Shown: piece after piece, positions 1 to 13,100 of the stretch | Numbering within the stretch: the stretch's first letter is position 1 | Layout: each line of letters opens with the position of its first letter | Assembly (NCBI RefSeq): GCF_030272615.1 | Contig: NC_081406.1 | Coordinates: 218,188,997-218,252,996 of the forward strand | Origin: Cryptomeria japonica | Lineage: Eukaryota > Streptophyta > Pinopsida > Cupressales > Cupressaceae | Length of the DNA stretch: 64,000 nucleotides | Direction of reading: 5' to 3' | Program-made: the position numbers and the translations under genes | Notes under the pieces: model-generated | Told to the model about the DNA's origin: nothing | Seen by the model: the letters and a program-made list of their open reading frames with translations, nothing else | Database searches by the model: none

Positions 1-595
1 TAATTATATTATTAAATGCCTAAGTTTAGCTTAAGCATAGAGTATAATAGACTAATAATTAAATAAATAATTATTAGCTAATACAAAATAAATCTAACAT
101 TTATTATCTTATTAAGATTAACTAATCTACCCAACCTAGGTATTTTAATTAGGTTATCACTTGTTTACAATAGAAAACTTCCTATGAGATACCTAGTGAT
201 TTAGAGCCTGGGTACACCTTGCAGCCCACTCCATGTGATCCCAGTCACTCACTAAGAAGCCCACTCTCCCCCTTGCATGCTCCTAGACTTTAGTATAATA
301 ACAAGGAAAACCATAACATGAAACACTTCAACATAACCATGGTCTCACAACAATACAAGATTTGGCTCACGAAGGCATCAAAGCAATCCAACAATAATGC
401 AATTATCATAAAAGAATACAACCAAGGAGCCCGAATAAAAGATAATCACATACATAAGCCAGATAATCAATCAATGAAACAAACCTAGAACATCTCAAGT
501 ATCAGAAAACAACCTCTAGATTCCAAAAAAGAAAGAACAGAAACTGGAAAATGAACAAAATTAATAAATTGACTTAGACAAATAGTTTGGTACAT

Positions 596-770
596 TTATC
601 CCACAGATTAGCGCATACACTTAATAGTTTAGCGCATTTTCTCAACCTTTTAGTGCATATATCAAATCAATTAGCACATTTGACATGTAAAATGACACAT
701 ACATTTCACAAAATGGCCCATATGCTCTAAAATTTAGCACATGTCCTCTGTTTTAGCGCATATGTGCCAG
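596..770. repeat. Decayed short tandem repeat around TTAGCGCATA
   Basis: At least seven degenerate copies of a word like TTAGCGCATA or TTAGCACAT recur every 20-35 bases. The region lies in the E1 left LTR. It is almost wholly absent from the right LTR, where one copy of the word remains near 7,925. Confidence 0.5.
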
Positions 771-1780
771 AACCCAAAAACTCATAAACGAAAGATAAAT
801 TCACGACTCAAAATAAAATTAGACAAAAAAGTTTAACTCTCGAAACACCACCAAAAGGGATGCAAATCTATTACGAAACTAAGGAACATAAAATCAAGGT
901 ATAAAATAATCTCATAGAGATAAGATTCAACTTAGAAGTAGTAATTCCAGACAAAGTCCAACCATGAAAACTCACAAGAAACCAATGTAAAACTCCTAGA
1001 AAACTAAGCAAACCCAGTGGCTTCTACAATCCAAATCTAGCCCTCAAGCCACAAGAATTCATATCCAAGAACCAAGATGCATAGACACAACAAACAAGAG
1101 CCGACCATTCACGACAATGAGAATAATAGGAAATATAAATCCCCCCAATACTATAGTATAACTATAGGTTATAATTCATATATAAATTAAATCAAACTTT
1201 AAACTTAATAAATAAATGTATTTCTCTACTCATGACTCCCGAAAACAATCTTTCTGAGAAAACATGGAGAAAGCAATCTTTTTTGAAAATAAAATACACA
1301 AGAAGAGGATTTCTCCAACTTGGATAATAGAAGTAATGGAAAAGAAAATCTGAAGAAGCTCAATCCACAATCCAAGCAAGCCAAGAAATTTCCAATCTCA
1401 AAAACCTCAACCAAAATTCAGACTTACAGAAGAATACCCAAAAATGTTAACTCAACAAAATACACAGGGAAGCCAATAAATATAAAACCAAAGCATAAAC
1501 TATAGAAAAATATCCACCAATTAGAATAATGCAAAATAATATATTTCTTACCAAACATTGCAAAACCCAAGGTAAGAAGAATAACATACTATTCAGTTTA
1601 CTTACCCAATAATATAACCAATAGAATAATAGGGTAGGTAGAAAGAATCTACTAATTACCCAAAAAGAGTAACAAGAGAATAATAATATAAACAACTCAT
1701 AAAATCATGGGCACAAATAACTATAAAATCCCAATTAAATAAATAATCAAGAGGTATAAATAAATACCACCAATAATAAA

Positions 1781-2418
1781 GTGGTAGGTGTGGGCCCTGG
1801 AGAAACGGCCCTCAATCGTGATATATTCCATTATAGCGTTCAAAACCCAGCCCCAGATTTTCTTGATATTAGCAGCTTCATAGTAACCTCCTTTGGCTTT
1901 GCCGATTCTGTCCCTCTCTTTTTCCTTCCGCGGGAACAAATTAACCGTGTTGTTGGAGACTTTAAGGTCTTTGAAAAAATTAAGCCCAGTATGGGGCATG
2001 CCAGTCACAGTAGCTATGAGGCACGCATCCAGCTTGAACTTAATTTGATAGATTTTAAAGGAACCATTACACCAATTTTCAGAAAAAACCATTACACCAA
2101 TTTTCAAAAAAAATTCTAAAAATTGGTGTAATGGTTCCTTTAAAATCTATGGAGTTAAGTTCAAGCTGGATGCGTGCCTCATAGCTACTGTGACTGGCAT
2201 GCCCCATACTAGGCTTCATTTTTTCAGAGACCTTAAAGTCTCCAACAACGTGGTTAATCTATTCCCACGGAAGGAAAAAGAGAGGGACAGAATCGACAAA
2301 GCCACAGGAGGTTACTATGAAGTTGCTAATATCAAGAAAATCTGGGGCTGGGTTTTGAACACTATAATGGAATATATCACGGTTGAGGGTCGTTTCTCCA
2401 GGGCCCACACCTACCACT
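1781..2418. repeat. Large inverted repeat (~310 bp arms, short loop)
   Basis: Bases 1,781-2,087 are the near-perfect reverse complement of 2,118-2,418, separated by about 30 A-rich bases. Each arm encodes the same ~105-residue stretch in its own outward-to-inward reading. The two readings differ at roughly a dozen residues, yet both stay open. A transcript across this block would fold into a long double-stranded RNA. Confidence 0.85.
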
Positions 2419-3482
2419 TTTTTCTTTTAAACTATTTCAGACACGACAAAAAGGTATGCTTGCCCTACTACCTTTTCAGGTCCCTCAATAAACATAGTAA
2501 GAATCCCTCTAGTTCGGTTCTCCATTGTGGGCTCTTGCTGCTCATCTATGAGCACTGCAAAAATCTTGTCCTGCTAGAAAACAAGAGGTTATCCGCCTCC
2601 TCGAGGAAGAGAAAGATGGAGGGAGATGATTCCGGCAAGGAGAAGGCATCTTCAAGCAAAAAAAGAAAGAATGCCCCTAGGATGGAAACAAAGGAAATGG
2701 AAAAAGAAGGCAGCAATATGGAGACGAATGATTCCGATGGTGATGACAGCTGGAAAGATGAGGAGGTGGGTATTGAGGAGGAAAGTGGTGACAATGAGTT
2801 TGGCAATGAAAGCCCTATCCACAGTGAATGCCCTGGCAAGGACAACAACCATCCCATGGAGGATGTGGATTACAAGGATAACAAGGAAATAAATGTGAAT
2901 TCCGAGAGAGAAAGGAACAAGGAACCTAAGAAGAATATGACTAAGGAAAGTTTAAGCGAGGACAAGGAAAACAACGGGTTATTCATGGATAACCTCAAAA
3001 AACTTACTGAGGCGACACTGGATTATGACAGATGGACCTATGAACTCTTGAAGAACCTGGAAAAAAAGGGGAAACATACAAATGAGAAGAAGGAGAATGA
3101 CGACAGGGAGCAGATAAAATGGAAGCATGATATGGAGGAGAAGGTTAAATCGCTGGAAGAAGGGAGAGAGGCCATGAAAAATTTGATGGGTATTATCCCG
3201 AATATCCTGTCAGCTATCACTAAAAATTTGGAGGATATTTCTAAGGTCTTTGATCATACTAGCTCTCCTAAGTCGGTGGTGGAACTTGACAAGGATGATG
3301 AGACTATCCAGATTGGTAGTGGTGAAGCTACTCCGGTTAGTGGTGCTGCCAAGAGGACTAGGGCGAGTGTCAAGAAAGGTGTGGTTGCTTTTGCGAAGGA
3401 TCTCCCAAATCTCAGGGACAACATCAAAGAACTACATGGGATTAGAAACACCTTGGATAATGCCCTAAAAAAAATCAATTAG
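2190..3482 (+). pseudogene. 430-codon ORF, element-derived N-part plus charged coiled-coil C-part
   Basis: The frame opens at a GTG (no ATG near the start) and is also open further upstream into the hairpin loop, so the true N-terminus is missing. Residues ~1-110 carry a conserved-looking domain with motifs such as FFRDLKVSNN, GGYYEVANIKKIWGWVL and IMEYITVEGRFSRAHTYHF. I associate this type with element-borne plant hypothetical proteins of unknown function. Residues ~130-260 are very rich in Lys, Glu, Asp and Ser, with basic clusters resembling a nuclear localisation signal. Residues ~280-360 and the last 40 look helical or coiled-coil. There are no enzyme motifs. The frame survives for 430 codons in otherwise decayed DNA, which may be recent insertion rather than selection. 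Function unknown. Confidence 0.45.
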
Positions 3483-4527
3483 TTTTTCTTCTTGGGTCTG
3501 GCCAGTTTCGCTGGCTTTGTGGGGCTTTTGCTGGTTTTCTTTGGTTTTCTGTTGGCTTTTCGTGGGCCTGTTCCTTGTTGTTTCTTGTTGCTTTTTCTGT
3601 TAAAGCTTGAATTGTAAAGGGTTTCAGGGCCCCTTCAAAACCCGTTTTTACCTTAATAAAAAACAATAATATTGATTTAACCATACTCTATTATTAAATA
3701 TTATACCAACTATTTATTTAATTTATTATTATAAACTATATTAATATATTATTTTAATTTAGCATTATTAAACTATATAAATCAATTTAGTTAATTAATT
3801 AATTAATAAATAACCAATTAAATAATTACCATACTACATCAAGCAAACTACCAAAGAATAAACCAAGAAAGCACTACACACTAACCATGACTTGTGTCAA
3901 GACTCTAAACTAACAAGGGTAATCAACTTAAACCTAGAGTATAGGGTGGGTTCTCATGTCCTCTCCGATCAAATTGCCATTGGGATAAGATACACTCAAA
4001 CCTGTGAAGCCAGGTGGAATCGATGTTTGGTACCTACAAACTTGTCACCACCAACACATATACAATGACATATACAATAATATATGAAACATGAAATAAA
4101 TAGACAAGTGATAGAGAACCGCGACGACGTATCATGCTCGCAATAAGTGATATGAAATCGTCTCTACTCACTCAGACAGTCACACAATATATCATCAAGA
4201 CATCGCATAAAATTATAACCATAAAATAGGGGTAGTACATCATAAGATATCATCAAATAATCATAGAATAATCATGATACACACATAGGAATGAGCACAC
4301 ATATCAATCATTAAAGAGTAATCTATCATCATAATAGTCTAGAAATGTTATCATCCACATGTAATCATGATGCTAGCACAATATAATATGTCTAATATCC
4401 ATAGACAAAGCATCTAAAACATAGATAAATTCATAATCATCTAATTGAAGCATCATAAAAATGGTCTAATATATGCTGATATACTCTAATGATGCACAAA
4501 AAAGGAAAGATGAATTAGGAAGAGGCA

Positions 4528-4552
4528 CTACGTCCTCCCTCCCTTGCCCCAG
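4528..4552 (-). promoter_or_regulatory. E1 polypurine tract
   Basis: On the minus strand a purine-rich run (GGGGCAAGGGAGGGAGGA) immediately precedes the LTR start TGCCTC. This is the position where plus-strand DNA synthesis is primed. A few pyrimidines are present, so it is diverged. Confidence 0.55.
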
Positions 4553-4689
4553 GCTTACTCCTGGAAGCCTGAAACAAATAGGAAATAACTGTCCCAAAAC
4601 ACAAAATTCTTTGCAAAACATTGATGAATCATCACTCAGGCCCCTTTTGACCTTTTCCTGCTCCATGTCGCGACCCCAGAGGATCAAAA

Positions 4690-6085
4690 TATGATGCTAT
4701 AGTATGTGCATTGTCACCATAGAAAGGTGCTGACCCATAACTTGAAGAATCTCCAACTGCTCTCTGATGCTCACCCTGATGGTGATCCACTGTCGCAAAT
4801 ATACGATGAGATCTCCCATCATCGCCAATTGTGGGCTTTGAAGCTACTGGCCGCTAAACATATACCTATGTAGACTGTTGTGGACAACTCGCTGCATAAT
4901 TTCCCTGCTGACTACTTGTGAAAGAACTACCTCTAGTGAAACCATGAATGACTGAAGGTGCACTAGGCTGCAGAAAACTGCCTCCACTAGAATTCTACTG
5001 AGAACTCTATGCTGCCTGTGAAGCCTGAAAATGAATAGCATGTTGCCTGCTACGCTCCCTATCACCTCATGATCTGTTCCTATGGGAAGAATCCCTATCC
5101 CGAGAGCTCTCCTTCTGCTAAAAATGCTCACCTCTGGATGATGGAGGACCACTTCTAGCATGTTATGACGCCCAGAGACTGAGCACCTCTCACATTTGAT
5201 CCTAAAATTGGAGCACTAATAGACTGCACACTAGGTGTAACTCCTAAGGCCAAAGTCAAGTTCTCCTCTGCTATCTGTGCCTTCTCCATTGCTGCCTCCA
5301 TAGTCTTAGGATTGTGCATCCGAACCTTACCGCTGATGCGATCACTAAGACCTCTTACAAAATGCTGAATCAACATTGGCTCATCATCCACTATCCTAAC
5401 ATACTTCTTAAGCTCAAATAACTTACACTTGTACTTGTCAACTGTCATATCCTACTACCTCAAATTATGAAACTCATCATCATTCCTTTGTCTCCTGTGG
5501 TCTGACAAGAACCGAGTACAAAACCACTCCAAGAACAACTCCCATGAAACTGTTGCTATGTCCAGATGTAACTTTTGCTCCTCCATATGCCATCATGTTG
5601 TTGCAAAATCACGAAGATGCATAATCATACACCTTTCCTTGGTGTTACTGCTACATAGATGTATGACAAAACACCTCCCCAGGTCTAATAGCCAAGTCTC
5701 CATTTCCATGCCACCACCTAAGCCATCAAAACTAGGAGGGGTCCTCATCAAATCTCTCATGTTACCTACTATAATCACATCTTGATCAGTTACTACATCA
5801 TCTCTCCTTTGAGGAGAACACAAACGTTCCCTCACTCGCTCTTGAACCCCCTCTCTACCTTGAGGACTAGCATGATGAGATCCCTCTTGTTGATTCTCCT
5901 CCTGTCTTAGTGCTAAATGTCCAAGAAGCTCCTGAAGCACATTAACCAATTGCAGAACTACATTGCCACTCTGTTGATCCTCTTGCTACTCATGACGTAA
6001 TACTTCAGAAATATCTGGATGAGTGTTTCGTTGATTACCCCTATGACCAACATGGCCATGACCTCTACCTCTAGTAGGTATCTTG
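4690..6085 (-). pseudogene. E1 Gag (degenerate)
   Basis: Translation of the minus strand gives a Ty3/gypsy Gag. An N-terminal Q/E-rich region is followed by a capsid-like segment (TPPSFDGLGG, ETWLLDLGRCF, then ELFLEWFCTRF) and the conserved block MTVDKYKCKLFELKKYV / FVRGLSDRISGKVR, which matches the retrotransposon gag domain. The best frames are 5,593-5,949 and 5,155-5,448. They are interrupted by in-frame TAG codons (one near 5,990, a pair just upstream of the MTVDKY block) and by a TGA that replaces Trp. Downstream of 5,155 the frame degenerates and I see no CCHC zinc knuckle. No protease, RT or integrase follows before the 3' LTR. Inferred role: structural coat protein, now dead. Confidence 0.75.
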
Positions 6086-6240
6086 TCTAAGCAAGTCAGA
6101 AAATACTATAAGATGAAACCTAAGGCAACTAAATGCAAGAAAACAACCACTAGGAGCAATCATGTAACTGATCCCACACTAATTTTCTAATACGTACAAT
6201 GGGCTCATATGAAACCAGAGTACCCAACATATGAACATGG

Positions 6241-6252
6241 GCTTTGATACCA
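6241..6252 (-). promoter_or_regulatory. E1 primer binding site (initiator-Met type)
   Basis: The minus strand reads TGGTATCAAAGC two bases inside the LTR end (ATTACA). It differs at one base from the initiator-tRNA-Met PBS (TGGTATCAGAGC) used by many plant gypsy elements. It fixes the element's strand and the 5' LTR boundary at 6,255. Confidence 0.8.
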
Positions 6253-9071
6253 AATGTAATTCCCGCCGAAATACCCTAGAGATATACACTAACTAGCATG
6301 CAAATTGAGATAATTTTTTTTTTAAAACATCAACTGATGCAACCATTACCATCATCTAATAAAATGCAACAACCATCCATTAATTAAATAACATCTAACC
6401 ATCATAGTCAATTCACATAATAACATAACGCAAGCATAAATAAACACAACATATCTAATATCCTCTAGGGTATCTCAATGTCATCACTTAAACTAACCAT
6501 AAGCAATCAACATAATGTAATAAACATGATAACACAATTACCTCCTTAGTCTAAATGCATACTAATTCCTAGCTTGATTATATAAATCTACTAAGCTTAC
6601 TAACCATCCCCTTTAAGTTCAGTTTAAAACTCCAATACCAAATGTTCCCACTCCCAATTATTTATGCATTTCTATCATCATATCTAATCATAAGATAATC
6701 TATCATAATTCCAACAACACATAAGACTATAAGCATATCATAGTTCAATTTCCATTAATGAACCAATATCACAAGTTACATCATCAATTGTCCTAACATA
6801 CTATTACAACATATATGAATACAATATCCTTGATAACAAGGATCATAGTTCTATTTACATTTCAATTACATCATGAATCAAAACATACAATGCCATATAA
6901 CCATTTACATCAATCCACTACAAGAATCCATCCAAAGCAGAGAAGTAGAGCTATCCACATCCACACAAAAGAATCCAATGAAGAACATCCTAATGGTTGA
7001 AAAGAACCAACCACCCGACCATGCGAAATCAAAGGAACCACCCCCCATGCTAGGAGATGACACAAGATCCCACTCATACTCTAGATCTAGGCTGACACCT
7101 AACAACCAAAGGAAGACCAACACAACAAAAATAAGAAACAAGAAATGCAAAATCATAAAAAATAATAATAACTTCAACAGAGACCTCCATAGGTGACACA
7201 CCAAAGAAGCTCAAGGCACTAGGACCTACATGTAGGGAAAAGAGTGTCATCACATGTAACATGTGGGTACCTGGGCACTAGTCCCAACTATCCCAAAGCA
7301 CATGTGGAGGCATCTCCCTTTATGGAGTGAGGAATATTAGCTTACTTGGGTTGTCAAGGCCTTCCTAGTCCTATCCCAGTCCTCTACTGAAGGGCAAGGC
7401 AAAGGGACCAACATATTTCATTATCTTATTAAGATTAACTAATCTACCCAACCCAAGTATTTTAATTAGGTTATCACTTGTTTACAATGCAAAACTTCCT
7501 GTGAGATACCCAGTGATCTAGACCCCGGGTACACCTGGCAGCCCACTCCATGTGATCCCAACCACTCACTAAGAATCCCACTCTTCCCCTTTCATGCTCC
7601 TAGACCTTAGTGTAACAACAAGGAAAACCATAATAATGAAACATTTCAACATAACCATGGGCTCACAACAATACAAGATCTGGCTCACCAAGGCATCAAA
7701 GCAATCCAACAATAATGCAATCATCATAAAAGAATACAACCAATGAGCCCGACTACAAGATAATCACATAAATAAGCCAGATAATCAATCAATGAAATAG
7801 ACCTAGAACATCTCAGGCATCGGAAAATAGAATCCGGATTCTAGAAAAGCAAGAACAGAAATTGGAAAATGAACCAAATTAACAAACTGACTTAGACAGA
7901 CAGTCTGACACATTTATCGCACAGATTAGTGCATACATATCCAAACCTAGCCCTCAAACCACAAGAATTCATATCCAAGAACCAAGATGCACAGACATAG
8001 CAAACGAGAGCCAACCATTCATGACAATGAGAATCACAGGAAATATAAATTCCTCGCCCCCCCAATACTATACTATAACTATAGGTTATAATTTATTTAA
8101 ATTAAATCAAACTTTAAACTTAATAAATAAATTTATTTCTCTACTCATGGCTCCCGAACATAATCTTTCTGATCAAACACGAAAAAATAAATCTTTTCTA
8201 AAAAAGAATACATAGGAAGAGGATTTCTCCAACCTGGATAATAGAAGTAATCGAAAAGAAAATCTGAAGAAGCACAATCCACAGTCCAAGCAAGCCAAGA
8301 AATATCCAATCTCCAAAACCTCAGCCAAAATCCAGACTTACAGAAGAATACCTGAAAATCCTAACCCGACAAAATACATAGGGAAGCCAATAAATATAAA
8401 ACCAAAGCATAAACTATAGAAAAATATCCACCAATCAGAATAATGCAAAATAATATATTTCTTACCAAACATTGCAAAACCCAAGGTAAGAAGAATAAAA
8501 TACTATTTAATTTACTTACGCAATAATATAACCAATAGAATAATAGGGTAGGTAGAAAGAATCTGCTAATTGCCCAAAAAGGGTAACAAGAGAATAATAA
8601 TATAAACAACTCATAAAATCGTGGGCGAAAATAATTATAAAAGCCCAATTAATTAAATAATCAAGAGGTATAAATAAGTACCACCAATAATAATAAATAA
8701 CAATAATATTAATTTAACCATACTTTATTATTAAATATTATACCAATTATTTATTTAATTTATTATTATAAACTATATTAACCTATTATTTAAATTTAAC
8801 ATTACTAAACTATATAAATCAATTTAGTCAATTAATTAATTAATTAATGACCAATTAAATAATTACCATACTACATCAAGAAAACCACCAAAGACTAAAC
8901 CAAGAAAGCACTACACACTAACCACAACTTGTGCCAAGACTCTAAACTGCCAAGGGTAATCAACTTAAACCTAGAGTATAGGGTGGGTTCCCATGTCATC
9001 TCCGATCAACTTGCCATTAGGATAAGACACGCTCAGACCTGTGAAGCCAGGTGGAGTCAATGTCTGGTACC

Positions 9072-9952
9072 TGTTAGATACTTGATCAGTCCCAAAGACA
9101 CTGAGAGGGGGGGGGGGGGGGTGAATCAATGTCTAACTGGCCGGTAGATGAAAGATTTAAACTTGTTTGCAACTTTATAAACCAAATTAATATACCGGTA
9201 AACAAATAATAATGCAGTAAAGAGAAACAAAAGTATAGCCATCAATACACACCATAACATAGATATTTTTGGCGAGGAAACCCGGTAGGGGAAAAACCTC
9301 AGTGGGATTTGTGACCCACAATATTTACTCATTGGTCAATATGAATAAATATTACTTGTACAATAGGGACCTGCACATGTGGGAAGGCCAATTGCCTAGA
9401 GCTCACTGCTCAATACAAAAATGTAGTCTCACTGACTACACAATTGGATAATTAAATCCAATGACAATGTACTGCTCAAAATAGCATCTACAATGCTAGA
9501 TTTAGTTTTGGTTTAAGCTCTATCTGATACCTTTGGCATAAACCTTGATTCTCTCTACTCCGCTCTTATTCGCTCATAAGATAATTACATCAAAATGCAT
9601 ATACAGTTCATTCGCTATCATAACCTATCACATTTTATATATTGCTTCCTTACATTACCTAATTACATTTCATAATGACCTACAAGATCTCATACATATA
9701 TGAGTCTTTACAATACATCATGTCGTCTATACAAATATAATTACAATACAAAACAATATTATTTCGAGTCGGCTTAGAGTGCCAGTATGAACTACTGTCA
9801 GTGTAGACTGGATGCCGGTGAGAATAAACTTGTAGTGCCTACTGGTGCTGACAGATGATGTCTGTTGCCAGTGTAACCTATGATCCATGTTACTAGTTGG
9901 TTGCCATCATTGACAACATCAACTATTCTCATCTGAGTGTATAATGCCAACA
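9072..9952 (-). repeat. E2 left LTR (minus orientation)
   Basis: 881 bp reading TGTTGGCATTATAC...GTATCTAACA on the minus strand. Its outer end carries a hairpin, AGACACTGA paired with TCAATGTCT across a run of 15 G (9,096-9,134). It matches the right LTR in reverse complement over its whole length at roughly 93-95 percent by eye. Confidence 0.8.
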
Positions 9953-9968
9953 ATCTCCCCCTTTGACA
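9953..9968 (-). promoter_or_regulatory. E2 polypurine tract
   Basis: The minus strand reads GTCAAAGGGGGAGAT directly before the LTR start TGTTGG. This is a textbook copia-type polypurine tract, and it marks the left LTR as a 3' LTR of a minus-strand element. Confidence 0.8.
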
Positions 9969-10142
9969 TTGATGGAAACACTCATGAGAAAAATTCAAAA
10001 ACTGATATCCAAAATTTGAAATCCAAAAACTGATAGTGCTCCCCCTGAGCAAATGATCTCCTTCTGTACATTTTTCTCATACACTACTCCCCCTTTGACA
10101 TCAATGACAAAGGATGTCAAAAGAATCAAAGAATTTGAAAAT

Positions 10143-13100
10143 TTACCTAGAATCTTGTAACCGGTTATGTACAATCTGGAAAATGTCTGCCAAAACTAGG
10201 TTAAGACCTTGCAAAAACTTAGTACTGTCAGAAATTATAGTCTTTGTCTGCCGGATCATACCAGTGAGATAATGCATCTGTTGCTCTGGTGATCTCTCTC
10301 CTTGAATAGATGCCTTAGACAACTCATTCCGGTGTGTTAATAAGTTGTTCAATCTAGGACCAAGCTTGTTCTTCAACTCCCAGGTTTTCATTCTTAGCCT
10401 TGCTTTCTCCCTTTCTAATTTCTCAATCTTCTCTTCATAGATTACCATTTCCTGATCCAAAACTGAAGTAAGTTCCGAAGAACCAATCATATTATTAGCT
10501 ATATCATCAATTTCCTTTTGTGTTTTTCTTATTTCCTCATCAATATCCTCAGTTAGATGGTGAGGTTTACATGCTTCCTTGTACAACTCTTTGTATTCCA
10601 GAATGGTGGAATTAAGTGCCGGTAACAAAGAATCAATCGGTCCTGTACAGTCCTTAATTGTTTTGTCAAATAAATTATCCTTTTCCCTATTTACCCTTCC
10701 CTTAATGGTCTCTTCCTTTATTTTATCCACAGTTTGAATGTTAGAAGCAATGAATTTGGACAATGTGTCCAATTTACCTAAAGAATATGATCAACTTTAC
10801 ATGTTAGTGCAATCATTTGCAAAATTGGTAAATAATCATCAATGGCCTTAAATGCTAAGGTATTGCATTCTGTAATCCTTTTTATTGAATCTAAAAGTAC
10901 ATCTGTAACATTTGATGGGCTATAATCCATATTAAAAGTGCTAGGCAGAGTGCTTGGTTCTGCAATTGGTTTCTTTTGTTCTCCTGATGTCTACATAGTT
11001 ACCTTAACCACTTCTACTTCCTTGCTTCCATCCTTAACCTCTTCTTTATCCACTTTTTCTTCCTTATTCTCATTCTTGTTTTCATTCTTATTTTCAACCT
11101 TACTTTCTATCTTACTATCTGCTGGTTCAGATATATTCTATTCATGCCTTGTTTTTGTTCCAGTTTCTGCTTCTGCTTCTGCTATCATTTCAGTGTTAAG
11201 CTGAGTATTATCAGGGATGGATTCAGATTTCTTAACTTCAACTGTTTCCTTGTCCATTACAATATTAAAATCCCAAGTGTCAACATTCATTGTAAATAGA
11301 ATGTCTGACTCGGGATTAACATTATCTTCTTTTACTTCCTCTGACTTATCTTCTCTAGGCTGACTATCCGTTTGTGCCGGTGCCTCTGAAATTATTGGTG
11401 GGGTGTCCTGTGCCGGTGGCGGTAAGTTATCCTTAACTGTAATATCCGGTATATTGTCAATTTTTCCTTTACCTTTATCTACCTTTTGATATACCTTAGT
11501 AAATGACTTATCCACCTTTGTTTGTCTTTCTCTTCTTTCTTTTCTATCTAAACAAAAAATATGTCCCACTTATCAGTCGTTTCATCTGCAATTTCTTTAA
11601 CTTTGCCGACCATAAGACTAACTTGCCGGTGACCACTCACAAAAACAGTTCTCTTGGCTTCAGATATAAGGTCGTCAATTTCCTGCTTGGAATTAATAGG
11701 ATGCATAACTAATAGAGCTTCTACCTTCAATTTCTTATCAAGTTCCATAACAGACATTCTCTTTGCTTCAAGTCTTAAGTATAAATCATTTGGTAGAACA
11801 TCTATTACCTCAATAAGGACCTTCGTGTAGATATCTAGATATAAAATAATACTTTCCTCTATAGTTTCCTTATCCGAATCTTTAAAAGAATGATAAAATT
11901 TATTTACATTATTGAGGTTACCGTCTTGAGTGATTTCATTGACTAACTCTTCTGGTGAAAGAGTATCCTGTTCCTTTGGTTCATATTTCTTCTTTGGAGT
12001 AACTTTCTTCTTAGGACCACTAGGCTCTCTTACATCCTATTGCTTCTTTCAGAGTGTCCTTGATTTCTTAGGAGATGGAGCAGTTGCCGGTGAGGGTTTT
12101 CTTTTCTTCCTGTCCACTCTCTTGAATTCAACTACCTTGTCATTGTCAAAATCAGATGAGGTAGCCATAGGAGAGATATGTGCTACCGGTTTTTGTTCTG
12201 ATTTACTTTCTTTTACACTTGCAACAATACCACCTAGATTCATTAACCCCTCTATAACATCTTTTACAAATTTTGAAGCATCTTTTATTAATTTTTCTCT
12301 TTTCTTTCTCTGCTTCTGCATAGCAACACCACTCTGTATAGTTTTAGCATTACCAAATATCTCCTCTATTGGTTCTGGTGGAGCATCTAGGAGTATTTTA
12401 GCATATGAATCTAAGATGTGTGAATCCACCTCATATCCCATCTCTATAATCGAGACATTTCTAGGTCTAATTGCCTTTATCCAAATTTCATCTCTTTTGA
12501 TAACAAAGCATATTTGTTTGTCATGTTTATCAACAATTCTTTGGGGAATCCTTTCCCTTTGTTTCATTTTAGATTGAAAATTCTTGAAATACTCTTTTAC
12601 CAGTTTGTCACTATCACACCCATGCCACTAATGGCCTCCTTTATCTATTTTCCAACAGAAACATCATAGGAAAAATCCTTATGTCCAATACCGAGAATCT
12701 CCTTTGAGAAGTAAAGCATTAAACACACAATCAAATTTCTAAATTTAAAGGTTCCCTTCTTATCTCCTTTTATTTTATCCAAATTCTCTAGCAATTCATC
12801 CTTTAACCATTTATAGATGTCAATTTTAGCATTATTCAAGATCATCTCATGAGTACTATGAATGCACAAACTAGATGTAGAATTCACTCTGTTAGTATGA
12901 GAAACTTTATAACCAATGATTATACTTGCAAATTTAACATTGTTATCTTTTATATCATTGACCCTAAGTGATCTATTGTCAAATGTTGCGCCGGTTAAGC
13001 TCATTACCTCTTTGTTTGGAATTTTCTTTTTCTTGTCAGGTCTAGTGCCGATGGAGGGTAAACCAGTAACAACTCTTATAGCTTCTTTAGTGATCTTAAA

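Larger units (their letters stand above)
1779..3652 (+). mobile_element. Inserted retrosequence with inverted 5' end
   Basis: This block is missing from the allelic position in the right E1 LTR (empty site near 8,690), so it is an insertion. It starts with a large inverted repeat, continues as a 430-codon ORF and ends in a T/G-rich 3' region. That region has a GGGCCCC-containing motif followed by AATAAAA, a tail style seen in plant LINE-type or target-primed retrosequences. A short A-rich direct repeat (AATAAA) is compatible with a target-site duplication, but the AT-rich site makes this weak. No reverse transcriptase domain is present. Either it is a 5'-truncated non-LTR element, or a transcript mobilised by one. 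Confidence 0.5.
1..4527 (-). repeat. E1 3' LTR (left copy, interrupted, truncated by window)
   Basis: Bases ~97-1,778 match 7,411-8,690, and 3,653-4,527 match 8,690-9,071 plus 14,583-15,078, with scattered substitutions. The bases between (1,779-3,652) are absent from the other copy and are a later insertion. A second difference is a ~400 bp stretch (about 625-1,035) missing from the right copy. There is no convincing gene apart from the insert. Short ORFs here are AT-rich chance frames. Confidence 0.75.

Noticed and set aside
10938-12577. Ser/Phe/Leu-rich plus-strand frames
   Set aside because: Reverse complement of the E2 internal ORF; no independent support.
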